Part shown: positions 1-12,290 of the stretch, piece by piece
Layout of the letters: each line of letters starts with the position of its first letter
Numbering within the stretch: the first letter of the stretch is position 1
NCBI GenBank assembly: GCA_964007475.1
Contig: OZ023275.1
Span: 36,699,381 to 36,763,380, forward strand
Source: Hybos culiciformis
Lineage: Eukaryota; Arthropoda; Insecta; Diptera; Hybotidae
Reading direction: 5' to 3'
DNA: 64,000 nt
Notes under the pieces: generated by a model
Seen by the model: only the letters and a program-made list of their open reading frames with translations
What the model was told of the DNA's origin: nothing
Database searches by the model: none
Made by a program: the position numbers and the translations under genes

Positions 1-3000
1 AGATGCAATATTTTTATTAAAAATATAAATATTTCATTACAAAAGATTTATATAACAATTTTGTATTTAAAATACAATATTCTGTTTTAAAATTTCCACT
101 AATTAAATTAGGTTGTTATTACAGCCATTTTGTTGTTGGTTGTGAGAATAAATAAAATATAGATCAATTTATTACCATTAAAAGGGCTATCAGAAAATTT
201 ATATTTATTCATTCAATTGAAATTTACGTACCCCTTGTTTTTGTATAATACGAGTATGTAGTTGTAAAATTCATGCTAACATGTAACTTGGAAATTAAAT
301 TAATTTTTTTTCATACTAAAGTCATAATTTTTCCATCAATAAAATAAATCATATTTATGTTAAATTACATTAAAAACAAATTTATTTAAGCTCTATCAAA
401 AAATTTTTAATAACTAATTCGCTGAATTCTGATTATAAATCTGATTAACATAAAAAAGCTTTCAATTGAAATTCTAAAATTGCTTCTTTTTTTTTGTGAA
501 AATTAAGTTCGATTTACCATTAAATTTACGAATACATATATTTTAAATTAATTTTTTGTTAGAATTATGAATTTAAATAAATCGGTTTTTTATTTTTTAT
601 ACTATTATCAATTCATGAAATTAGAATTTTTATTAGAATTTCAATTAAAACATAATAGACATAAAATTTTTTCGTTTTTGATGAGATTAGCAAATTTTTG
701 TATGTAGTAGTATATATATAATGTACTTTATTTGTATGCCCTACGAATTGTACATAAAATTAATAAATTTATATATTTTTTATAGTTATAATGTTGCATT
801 TGAATTTATTTAATTAAAAAAAAAAGAAAAAAGAATTTAATACTTTATCGCCCTTTGTGGATAATTAGATAGGATTAATTCATTGAATTTAAAACGCAAA
901 TAAATATATGTTTATCGCATGAATTTCATTTGTATGAATTCTCAAAATTAATATTTCTATAAATATTTAATAAAACGTTTAGATAGTAGCTCATTTTCAA
1001 CTTATATATATATTTTTTTTTTTGTATATAACTGAGATTTTTTTGAAAGTCAGAGCATGAATATCTATCGTTGAATATAGTTTTTAACAAATTAGTGCTG
1101 ATAATCTTATTTTATTTCCATTAAACTTTTTCTGATCTATGGCAATTTTTTACATTTTATAATAATTTGATTTACTTTTACAAATTATTTACAGTATAAA
1201 AGTAAAGAAAATTTTCAAAATTAATTTTCCTTTTTTCTTTTTTTTCTGTACTAGTATTCACAAAAAAATGCTCCAAAAGAAAATTATAACGTTAACCACA
1301 TCAAATAAATAAAATAAGCGTAAAATTATGTTTTTTTTTTCATAAAAACATCCAATGCTGATGTACATATGCACAGATATAGATATCATATGTGTATAAT
1401 ATGTACATATATTTAAATTTCTGTATGTACAGTATAATTATGTACATACATTATATTCAACATGCATGTAATATTTTCTTATAATAAATATATATGTAAA
1501 TAAAATTAAAAAGAAAGAAAAGAAAAAAAAAAAAAAAACTTTAAAGGTACATCATCAGTGAAAAAGGTATGCATGGTTGCTTTATGGCCATAATGTAAAA
1601 AACACAAAAAAAAAAAAAAATTTAAGAAAAATTTAAGTATATGAAAGAATATTTTTTATATGAATGTAATGTGTATTATATATTCTGTGAGTTAATTTGC
1701 CATATTCATACACATATACATTTTGTTTACAAAATAATTTAAAGTTCAAAAATAATGTTTACCTTTCTTGTTACAAGTATATGTACAGGAGAAAAAAAAG
1801 TTAAACATACAAATGTTATCTTTTTAAATATTTTGAATAAATTTTATAATGTTTGCTCAAATATTTTCACTTTTCTTCTTATTACTTTTTTTTTTTAGTG
1901 CGCTTAAAATTTTCTTAAAAATTGCTTTTCTGTTTTTATATATTTTTGTACAATATTTATTTATTTTATTTTTTGTTTTTTTGTGAATGATATACCAGCT
2001 TGTCAATTTACTTTTTACACATTATATTATATTTTATATTTATTTTTTTATTTTTTTTCGAAAAAATATTATAATATTTCTCACCTGTATAATTTTTAGA
2101 TTATGATCAGAGATATGCATACAATGTTTATTCCATATTCCATATAAGAAAATACTTTTATAATATTTAAATAAGTGTGAATTATAAGTATAATTTATAA
2201 AAGTCAATGACATTAATAAACTTTCGTTTGCAAAGTAGATCAATTTCTAAGAAGAAAAAAAAAATTGCTATAATGTAGAAGATTAGAAGATTGATGAACA
2301 TAAATTTGCTTATTATAGTTGAATTTTAAGCCATTTAACGTGTATATTATAAATGATATAATAAGTTTGACATAATATAACGCTTAAACATAGATACTTC
2401 AATACAATATCTGTCTGACTGAATCACAATTTTTAAAACGTTTCTTTTGAAAATAATGACAAAAAATAATTCAATTTATTTTGATTGAGTATGTCCTCAC
2501 TTGCTATTCAGCTCAGTAAGTGCAATGTGCATACTTTAAAATTTAATTCAATACAGAAAAGTAATCAAATTCTTAGTGATAAAAAAAGACACTAGATTTC
2601 ACACAAAAACTTATCGCTAATATTGTAATTATTTCTCAGAAAAATCATAAATTAATGATTTAACCATACTAAAACCCAAACGACACGGTACATTCTGTGA
2701 AAATTATTGATACAAATTTTCTGATTCCAATATAAGAGCAATGTGGCATGCTAGTGCATAAAACATTATATGGTTTAAATAAAACAAGCATAACATATTT
2801 TGATGGAATTGCTGTATATATTCGTAAATGTTTCTTTTATTTCATTTTATTTTTTTAACAAATGTTTTTTAATATATAAATTTTTGTGAAGAAAAATAAA
2901 TTTTAATATGTTGACAGTAAGCTGAATAAGTTGAAATTTTGTGGTAAAAATAAAAATAAGAATTTGCTTTTATATAAAATTTTATTTTATTCAGTTTATA

Positions 3001-3377
3001 TTTTCAAATTTATTGACATTTAATTTACGTTTTAATAAATATACGAAAATAAAAATGTATATAGTGTATAGTTATATACCACAGGCTCAATATTATGACA
3101 AATTCAGAACTATATCAAAACAAAAATTTTTAAATTTACAAAATTAAAAAGAAACAATTTGAAAATGTTGAATTTTTCCTCATAATAATATTAATAAATA
3201 GTTAAAATAATATACGTGAATTACATTTGTAAATATTTAGTCTCATTAAAATTTAGAAATTATATTACTAACAAGATATTCAAAGTCAAGTGAAAACTAA
3301 TTACAACGAGTAATTTTTTCATATAATTTTTAATTAAGTTTTTCTTGAAAATATATTGCTTTTAAGTTAAGGTTAGT

Positions 3378-3453
3378 TCATAATAGCGTTTCTGCACTGG
3401 CAGTCTTCATATCAGCTCTTGCGAAAGATGTCTTTCTTTGATCTCTTTTTCGT
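3378..3453 (-). other. GC-richer patch, weak candidate terminal exon
   Basis: On the minus strand an AG at the end of GGCAAAAG precedes a frame of 24 codons ending in TGA (3378-3380). The peptide is basic, then Ala/Thr-rich (KRDQRKTSF early, KTASAETLL at the end). The frame also extends upstream through the AG, so the splice site is not needed. All three plus-strand frames are open over much of the same patch, so openness says little. I do not recognise a family. It could be chance, a fossil, or a real C-terminal exon. Confidence 0.12.
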
Positions 3454-3636
3454 CTTTTGCCATATAAAAAAATTAAAAGAACATACTTTTTAGCTTTGCA
3501 GCTTGAAGGTTGTTTTATTTTTTTATATAAAATTAAATTTTTATTTTAACAGTACCATTTACGATTTTGCTTTAGAGTCATTCTTTTTTGACACCTTAAT
3601 TATTACGCAACTAAAATATGTACCAATGTTTCAAAC

Positions 3637-3682
3637 GCCAGAGAAAATTATATTTAAATTTGCCAGAGAAAATTATATTTAA
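3637..3682. repeat. 25-bp tandem duplication, 2 copies
   Basis: The unit beginning GCCAGAGAAAATTATATTT occurs at 3637 and again at 3662, a period of 25 bp. The second copy differs only near its end, where it runs into a poly(T) tract. This looks like a slippage duplication. Confidence 0.85.
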
Positions 3683-4268
3683 TTTTTTTTTTGTACCGTA
3701 CACCTACATATTTGCCAAACAGTAATAATGTATAAAATTATTTTCTTTCGTTTTTTATTACTTTTATTTTTATTTTTTATTTTTTTTTTCGACATTTTTT
3801 ATTGAATTTTCATTTCATATAAAAGAATAATATCATATATAATGAAAATTTATTTAATTTATTTTAATGTTGTTTTATAATTGTCCTTAAAAACAGCTTA
3901 AAATTTCGTTCTAACAAGCACAATTTTTTCTTCGAAATAAATTAAAAAAAAAATTTCCCAAGTGTCATTTAAACTTTTCCAATTTTAATTTTGAAGATCC
4001 TCTCTATATAAAAAAGGCGAATTCTTGAAAAAAGAAAAATATGGGAATGATGGTTTAAATAAAATAAAGTTACATTATTTTGGATTAATTCATTTCATGT
4101 TTTGGAAAATTGAATTTTTTTTTTCTTATACAACATATTTTCAATTATTAACTATATATTGTTAAAGGAACTAAAAAAAAAACAATGTCCTTATGCCTTT
4201 TGTGGAAAATATTATACGAATGATAATTTTCATAAAAATAACCAATATAAAATTTACTGAGTGCTGCG

Positions 4269-5399
4269 AAAAAAAAATTATTATCATCATTTTAAAAATG
4301 ACAAAATAACATTCAAACACCATGTATTTCTTGAAAAACACTAATATGTAAAACACACAATAATAATATATATAATGTAAGATAAAATAATTTTTTGCTT
4401 TGTTTTTTGGATCATTAAAATATTTGGGCGTATTATCTAAAACCATTAAATTTCTAATGCGATTTTTTCCGTTCAAGAAACAGCGATAAGTTCTTTAATT
4501 ATATCAATTCCACAATTTGCGATTTTCATTGTTTAATTGAAATAATTAAGATTTCGTTTAACTAGTAATAACAATCATTAACAGATGTAAGTTTCGACCT
4601 CGTTACACTCAGAATAATAAAATGATTAAATACAGTTAGTATGTCAAAAAAAAATTATTATCATCATTTTAAAAATGACAAAATAACATTCAAACACCAT
4701 GTATTTCTTGAAAAACACTAATATGTAAAACACACAATAATAATATATATAATGTAAGATAAAATAATTTTTTGCTTTGTTTTTTGGATCATTAAAATAT
4801 TTGGGCGTATTATCTAAAACCATTAAATTTCTAATGCGATTTTTTCCGTTCAAGAAACAGCGATAAGTTCTTTAATTATATCAATTCCACAATTTGCGAT
4901 TTTCATTGTTTAATTGAAATAATTAAGATTTCGTTTAACTAGTAATAACAATCATTAACAGATGTAAGTTTCGACCTCGTTACACTCAGAATAATAAAAT
5001 GATTAAATACAGTTAGTATGTCAAAAAAAAATTATTATCATCATTTTAAAAATGACAAAATAACATTCAAACACCATGTATTTCTTGAAAAACACTAATA
5101 TGTAAAACACACAATAATAATATATATAATGTAAGATAAAATAATTTTTTGCTTTGTTTTTTGGATCATTAAAATATTTGGGCGTATTATCTAAAACCAT
5201 TAAATTTCTAAAGCGATTTTTTCCGTTCAAGAAACAACGATAAGTTCTTTAATTATATCAATTCCATAATTTTCGATTGTCATTGTTTAATTGAAATAAT
5301 TAAGATTTCGTTTAACTAGTAATAACAATCATTAACAGACGTAAGTTTCGACCTCGTTACACTCAGAATAATAAAATGATTAAATACAGTTAGTATGTC
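4269..5399. repeat. Tandem array: three copies of a 377-bp unit
   Basis: Units start at 4269, 4646 and 5023, each with a run of A followed by TTATTATCATCATTTT, and each ends in GTTAGTATGTC. The period is exactly 377 bp and there are three complete copies, with sharp junctions to unique sequence on both sides. Copies 1 and 2 look identical by eye. Copy 3 carries several substitutions (for example AAGCGATT for ATGCGATT, and GACGTAAG for GATGTAAG). Each copy holds the same minus-strand open frame of 69 codons from a TTG, with an internal Met at codon 11. The hydrophilic first half of that frame and its persistence in all copies are notable, but a tandem copy preserves a frame trivially. The unit could be satellite DNA, a local segmental triplication or a transposon piece. 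I do not recognise the family. Confidence 0.97.
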
Positions 5400-8194
5400 A
5401 AAAATGCTGGTGTGGCTTTAAAAATTTCGGAAAATCGTTATCACTTTCGATCTTGATTGAACAGATAATTATTATGGAATTAAAATTTTACATAAAATGT
5501 TATCTCTCTAATAACAAAATTAAATAAATATATTATAATTGGGTAAAGAAATGTACATTTCCCTAAATGATGTTTTTATATGAGTATTTTTATTTTGATA
5601 ATTTATTTATAAAAAAACAAAGGAAAAGTTAAATTGTCCTTAAACATTCGTGTTTTTGCCTTTTTCAATTCCTTTTGATGCCACAAAAACCATTTTATAT
5701 AAATGTATAAGTATATTAAGTATTTGTACCAGTATTTATAAATTTAATATATGGTGTCTCAACTTTGTTAAAATTTAATCTGTGTTACAATAAATGTTAA
5801 ACCAATGTTATTTACTAATAAATTTGTATTACATAGCATACATAACATTTAACAATTTTCCAAAAAAAAAAAAAAAACCTGATAAAATGTTAAACAACAG
5901 AGTAATTTCTATTACAAAAACTACCTTTTGATTATTTTTTTAACATTATCATAACTAAGAACTTTTTTTGAAAAAAAATACATCCAACATACTTTTAGGT
6001 AAGGATGTGAATATTAGATATTGATATTAACTTTCTATACCAACTTAAATAATGTATACGAATGTCCTGTTCATACATTGCGCTTATTTGCAAACAAAAT
6101 CTCTAATCTGGAAATTTGATTTCGTTTAAATAAGCGGATTGAAAGATTATAAAATTTAAACGTACGGGTTACTTAAACAAGGAAACAGAATTTGAGGCTA
6201 ACTGGTGTACTATATTATGTAGGGATTGAAGAAAAAAAATATATAGAATAGTATGTGCTGGCTTCCATCCAAAACGTTTCTTTAAATTTATTTTTCTATA
6301 TATTATATCTACACATTATATTCAGTATAAAAATATTTACTAGTTTATTCAATTTATATTGTTGACTATTATATTACGTTTTCTATCAAGCACAGTATGA
6401 AGTATATGATGTATACATATAACCGCAGCTTATTGCACTAATAAAATATCATACGTCATTTAATATTCTTGTGGTGCAAAAATGATAAGTATTAAGAAGA
6501 ATATTTTATTGCCAAAAATATAAAATTTTATTAAATTTTTCTCATTAAACCAAGAAAAAAGAAAAACTTTCAATGCTTTTATATAGTTTTCATTGAAATT
6601 ATTTTTTGTTGAAATTTTTTTTGAAAGTAATAATTTTATTTTTAGAATTTTTTACTTTTTTCACAATACTATATTCTTTTCAACGGAATTAATATTATTA
6701 TGAAGTTGAATTATATCTTGAACATTCTTACATAAATATAACTTATTTTATTTCAAATGTCAAGTTACTATGTATAGATTTCATTTATCATCTACTTGGA
6801 AAAGGTGTAGATATTAAGTGAATACTAGAAAGTAAGCAACACCTCAATTAGACGTTTTACGGGAGACAACAAAAAAATGTTCTATTACAGTGTGCTTTCA
6901 TTGAAGAAGATTAATACTAAGGGTTAGGAAAATTAAAGCACGGAAATCGCTTTTTTCGAAACTAAAACTTAATTATTACATTATGTAAAGTCGAAGATAA
7001 ACCAAATAATATTGACAAGATGTCATAATCTTCATTAAAAAACTCATTCTTCGATTCTACGCCCTTATCTAATACAAAACTATTGCATTTACGATAAGCT
7101 TTCACAAATTTGCTTTCATATATGACAAATATGAGAAGAATTATTCATTTAATAAAATCTATAATTTGTAAATAAAAAATAAAAAAAAAAATTGAGAATT
7201 GTTATTTTAGTGTCAGCTGTATTCAAACAACTGTCAACTAAATAACAATAAACGAAATTTTTTTTTTGTTTATTGTATTTTTAAGTCTTCGTCTTCTTCT
7301 AATAAAATATCCATATTTAATTTAATATCTTTATGTTGTTCATACATATAAACACATATGTACATTATATTGTTTTGGTTTAAAATTAAAAACGTGACAA
7401 AAAACTTTTTAATGCAAAACTACATAGGAAGAAGCTCAGGTCACGTAAAAATATTTAATCAATTTTGTATATTTTTTTTATTCTTATTTTTTTATTTTTT
7501 ATTTTTCCACACCTTCAGCTTTGGCTGTTGTGATGCAAAACAAAAGGTTATATTGTTTATTTTTTTTATGATGTCAGAGATAAATAATTTTTTTTTTTAA
7601 ATTTTCACTCAGCTTTATTGTACAAGCTTTATTTTAGGCATATAAAATAATTTTTTATTTTTGTGAAAATTGAGTTTCATTGATTTATTTTTTTTAAATA
7701 AAAAATGAATCAATCGTTTGTTTTCTTTTATTATCGCGATGTTTTTATTCATAAAATGCAGGGGTCTCGCTATCTTTTGTTAAATAGCATTCACACTATT
7801 ATTAACAATCTATATAGTCTAGTTTTAAATCTAACATAATGCATTGAATTTTTTTTATGTTTTTTAACACTTTTTTATAGGAAAAATAAAAAAAGAATTG
7901 AATACCAGCTGAGCTGTAGTTAATTGTGTTTCAGGCGGCAAATTCATTTATTTAATTATTATTTGGAACCAAAGTTATAACATTAGATTTTGTAAAAATT
8001 TTGATTGTAATAATGTGTTTCACATATTTGCCGCAATTACAGTCTTTACCGTTCACATTGTTTACTTAATTGAATGAAAAGTACATATTGAAATAGTTGA
8101 GAGAAATAGTAATTTATTAACAAGAATTTTGTTTTTTTAATCACTTCGAAGACTATAACATGGAATTATTAAAATTAAATCCCTGGCAAAGTGG

Positions 8195-8241
8195 AATATT
8201 AATTATCCGGAACATTCTAGTTTCCCGGAAATATTCCGGAA
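8195..8241. promoter_or_regulatory. Cluster of TTCC/GGAA palindromes, STAT-site-like
   Basis: Within about 50 bp there are CCGGAAC, TTCCCGGAA (8222-8230) and TTCCGGAA (8234-8241), followed shortly by a TATTCC. TTCCCGGAA matches the TTCNNNGAA palindrome bound by STAT proteins. The density of C and G is unusual for this window. This is a motif match only: an ETS-like reading or a transposon remnant is equally possible, and no promoter is visible beside it. Confidence 0.15.
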
Positions 8242-9076
8242 ATCAGTATATTCCATAAATATTTGTCTCATGCGAACAAGATATAAATTTAAAAAAAAAG
8301 AAAAGAAAAACAAAGTAATCAGATAATAAAAACGAATTATATATTTTCGTTATATATGTATATTTATCAATTGAAAACAGAAATTAAATTAATTTAAATA
8401 AAAAAAAAACAAATCATTAACAGCTACCGAAATTACTATTTTATAATAAGTTATAATTTTAAATAACTTTCTAAATTAAATTATTATATACATATAATAT
8501 TAAAATTTTATTAACAATTAAAATTCACTCCGTAAACTTAAACCCATTTAAAAAATTCTTTAATTTTCTACTTGTTGGTAATTAACATTAACTTATTTTG
8601 TTTTTATAATAAGCCCTTTTCATTCAAAAAATACATTTCATGCCAAAAAATTAAAAGTTTAAAAGATTTTTTATTAACTTTTATTTATATATAAAATAAA
8701 TTTTTTTTTTAAAGTATTAAAAAATTATACAATTTTATTGTTTTTTTTCCTCAAGTTTTACTTTTTATTATTTTTTAACACAAAAGAAAATTATTTCAAT
8801 AAACCACAAATCGTAAATTTTTTGGCATACAACAAAAAAGCCAAAGACCAAAAAAATAAAAAAAAGAAAAAAAGAAAAGAAAAACCAAAAAAAAAAAAAA
8901 GGAAAAACAAGAAAACATAAATACAAAATCCTCAATGAATAAAAAGAAAATTACTTGAGCCCTAAAATGAAAAATCCTAAAATCTTTTTAAACTTCAATC
9001 CTTTCATTAAATTTGTATTTTATGAATAAAAAGTAATCTGTAAATTATTATACATGTTATATTACTACTCGTTTAC

Positions 9077-9104
9077 CACTACCAGTACTATCACTCTGAT
9101 TTTG
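9077..9104 (-). other. Possible 28-nt minus-strand microexon
   Basis: Reading the minus strand, a good acceptor (T-rich tract ending in GTTTTAG) is followed by a 28-nt stretch and then G|GTAAAC. In phase 0 the stretch encodes QNQSDSTGS, a disordered linker-type peptide. An alternative donor lies 6 nt earlier. Neither length is a multiple of three. Evidence is limited to splice-site shape and composition, and such matches occur by chance in long introns. Confidence 0.1.
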
Positions 9105-10940
9105 CTAAAACACAAATATATATATGTACATTTAAATATGTATCTTTATGTACAATAACCTACAACCTACATGTATTTATATACAAATCTGTATATGTGT
9201 ATAACATAGTTTAAGAGGGATTGAAATCTTTATTTAAAATTTAATAAAAATTATAAAATCCTTTTTTTTTTTTTCTGTTGTTCCTCCAACGATTTAATAT
9301 AAAAAAAAAAAACAAATCCTTTTATTTTAATATTTAAAGTACAATAACTTTTCCTTTTTTGTTTCCCTTTTTTTTGTTTTTTTTTTTTTTTGCAATACCA
9401 TAAGAACATACAAAAAAAGGATACACTTTAGTTTTTATATGGGGGATACAGATTACAGAAAAATACTTTCATTCACCAAATAAAAATCTTAATAAAAAAG
9501 AAATTAAATTTCTCAATTGTTTTTTTTTTTTTATTATTTTTTATATATTTTATTGTTATTTTGAATAAACTTTGATAATAACTATATGTTCAAAATTACT
9601 TAAATATTTATCTTGTATAACTATAGACATATTTATGTATATAATTTACACCCAACTTTACACAGTAAGTAAATAACATGAAAATGTATGAAAGAAAAAA
9701 AAGCTTGAACATTTTGTAACTTTATTTTACATATTTTTATTAACACTGAATTCAAGATCAAGGCTTTTTTTAAAAAAAAAGCTTTAGATCTATGAAAATT
9801 TTGATTGAATTTATTTCAATTTGAAACAGGAAAATAATAAAGAATGTAGACAAACTGACTTTTTTTTTTCAATAGAAAATATTCGAAATAAAAAAATTTA
9901 TTGAGTCCAAAATTTTGTGCATGTCTGTCTGAGAATCGCTGGTATAAAGTAGTGTATAAAAACAAACATGCAATTATAGTTTTTAATTTATCAAAAACAT
10001 TAGAAATCATCGATTTTCTTTCATTTTGAATGATATAATTATTATATATAATAATTTTAATTTATATATAAAATTATCAAAGGATTTAATTTCAGTGAAT
10101 GAAAAATGAAAAGTGAACAACAAAAAATATAATAGAAATGAATAAAGTAAACAAAGTTAAAAATGTAATAATATGAATATATGTGGGAATATCGTATAGA
10201 TATACTATAGTACATAAACTTTAAAAAAAAAACCTATCGAGAATTTATTATAATTCAAGTTGAAAATCACATGTATAAGTTTATGATAAAACAACATATA
10301 CTACAAATTTAATAACTATATATGTATACAAGGGGTTGTGTAGTTGAAAAAAAAATAAAAAATTTGAGGTAACAATAATAATGATAGTGTTATCTAGGAT
10401 ACTAGACTTTTTATAAAATGTACACACATATTATATTTTTGAGTGAAAAAAACTGCCACATTATAAAAGAATATTTTGAAGCTAAAGGTAGAGAGTAGTT
10501 CAAATAATAAATATTAGAAAGGATGAGAGAATTTTGTGCTATCATTGAGAGATTATTTTATATTTTATAGCTAGGACCAAATTTTTTTTTTATTTTGAAG
10601 AAAAAAAACAATATTTTTTCAGAGAAGCTTTTGCTCACGGCAATTTTGTATTTTTTTTTTTTTTTTGTTATAATGTTAAGTAGTTTTTTTTGTGTATTTC
10701 TTTTAACTTATAATTTAATGCTTCTCTTGAACAAATAGAATAGAAAAAAAAATTGTATGTATGAAAAAAATTATAATTATTTTTATCAAGTTGATTTAAT
10801 CTGACTTTGGAGTTTTATCTACCAGGGAGGTTTTTTTTTTCCTTCATGATGAATTTTTTTGTGTTGAAATTTAAAAATAAAGTATTTTATATAAAGAGTG
10901 AAGTAGATTAAAAGCTAATGATAATTTTTTTCCTTTAAAG

Positions 10941-11028
10941 TGAAGATTGTAAGCGAGAGCCCCAGACTACTGGCGCTAATAAGTCTTTGTTCTCAAAAAC
11001 AGAGAAAACACAACACACAGCATAGAAG
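10941..11028 (+). CDS. Candidate exon, 88 nt, splice-bounded
   Basis: A patch near 45% GC sits between an acceptor with a good pyrimidine tract (TTTTTCCTTTAAAG) and AAG|GTTAAT, in sequence otherwise near 80% AT. In the phase-2 frame it reads 27 hydrophilic codons (EDCKREPQTTGANKSLF at the start, TEKTQHTA at the end) and stops at TAG, 11023-11025, so it could be a terminal coding exon. In the phase-1 frame it is open from end to end (KIVSESPRLL at the start) and would be an internal exon. The donor is weak (T at +3). I do not recognise a family. The boundaries coinciding with the compositional change are the main support. It could also be a conserved non-coding element. Confidence 0.25.
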
Positions 11029-12179
11029 GTTAATACATTTTTTTTAATTGCAACTAAATATTTTAAAAATGAGCTTATTATTTGATTTATATTCACAAAA
11101 AAAAAATTCCTAAAACTATATCTCCATTATATATACAATAAAATAAGGATTCCACATATGATCAAAAAATTATAAATAATATAATATATTTTTCTTAAAT
11201 GTCAAAACTTTGATATAAATAACTTTTTTTAATATAGATATAGAAAAGAAAAAGGATTCTTACGCAATTTTAAAACTTTATCTCATTTTGATAAAAAAAA
11301 GTGTTTTTTTTTTTTTTAATTTTGTTGGTTTGAGATATCGATTACAGTTTTTTTTTTTTTCAATTTTTTAGAAAGCTTTTCTCAAATATCCTTTTCCATT
11401 TCTCATTCTCATAGGTTCACGTATACCTATTAAATAATTGTTTCAATTTCATTCCAGTTATTCATATTCGGTTTTTTGTTTTTTTTTTTATGTAAAGAAG
11501 AAAATTTTCTTTTGTGAGAAATAAATGACATTTATTTTTTGACGGAAAATGTGATAGATTGTTAATACTCTTATTCAATATAATATGAACACGTTTTCTC
11601 AACAAAAACAAAAAGAGATACAGAGAATATGAATTAAAAATTATATGTATATAGATAAGTTTATAAAAAAACTTATTTCCCTATTTTAAAATATATTTAA
11701 TTATGTAGATATACAAATGTATAAAATGTATGTACAACAACACATATAATATGTTTAAGATATTTGTATCTTAAAAGTTTCAAAAAAAAATTATGTTGAC
11801 CAACTTATTATACTATTAGGGTGTTGGTTATGAGGTAAGATTATTTAGATATTTCAAGTTTACTAATATAGTACTTTTATAATTTTTATAATTTTAATAT
11901 AATTTTTACTTTACTGGTATTTGAAAAAAAAAAAAAAAAAGTCGAAGTTTTTTGAAATTTTCGATAAATATAAATAATCTGTAAAATTAATTTTAAAGGA
12001 AAATTTATGTAGATCAATAATAACATCATTTTAGTCCGTCTCAGTTATGTGAATCAGTTAGAACTTAGATTATATACATAGTATCGATTAGTTCATATAT
12101 CTCAGGATCAATGACACTGTATATAATAATCGATGAACAATAAATTTAAGTCATGTTCTATCTAAATGTATACCTAAGT

Positions 12180-12290
12180 ATGTATATATATATATTTATA
12201 TATATATATATATGTATATAGATCTATATCTATATATATGTATGATTATATACATATATATACCTATATATAGATATATATATTTACATA
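12180..12290. repeat. Complex TA/TATG microsatellite
   Basis: Roughly 110 bp of imperfect (TA)n interrupted by GTATATA and AGATCTATATC words. It is a simple-sequence tract with local palindromes such as TATAGATCTATA. Confidence 0.85.

Larger units (their letters stand above)
1..4268. other. AT-rich non-coding stretch, no gene recognised
   Basis: I see no convincing gene here. The sequence is AT-rich with poly(A)/poly(T) runs and TATGTACATA-like words. Two small items stand out: a 25-bp direct duplication at 3637-3682 and a GC-richer patch at 3378-3453 that is open on the minus strand; both are treated separately. The remaining short open frames are low in complexity (K, N, I, F, Y) and are what 80% AT DNA produces by chance. 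Confidence 0.7.
5400..10940. other. AT-rich non-coding stretch
   Basis: No gene is recognised. The stretch holds long poly(T) and poly(A) tracts, a strongly K/N-biased purine run at 8835-8920, and a cluster of GGAA/TTCC words near 8195-8241. A small minus-strand patch at 9077-9104 is described separately. The rest is simple sequence. Confidence 0.65.

Noticed and set aside
2489..2516. 26-nt microexon before GTAAGTG
   Set aside because: The donor is good but the acceptor is poor and the enclosed sequence has no coding character.
4269..5399. CRISPR-like regular repetition
   Set aside because: The 377-bp units abut directly with no spacers, and the genome is eukaryotic in character.
5991..6250. 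GC-richer patch with a short frame (LNKETEFEANW) as an exon
   Set aside because: Only 28 codons, no convincing splice sites, and similar patches recur throughout.
8738..8920. Lysine-rich frame as a nucleic-acid-binding protein
   Set aside because: The K-rich end is a simple purine tract (AAAAAGAAA), not a coding signal.
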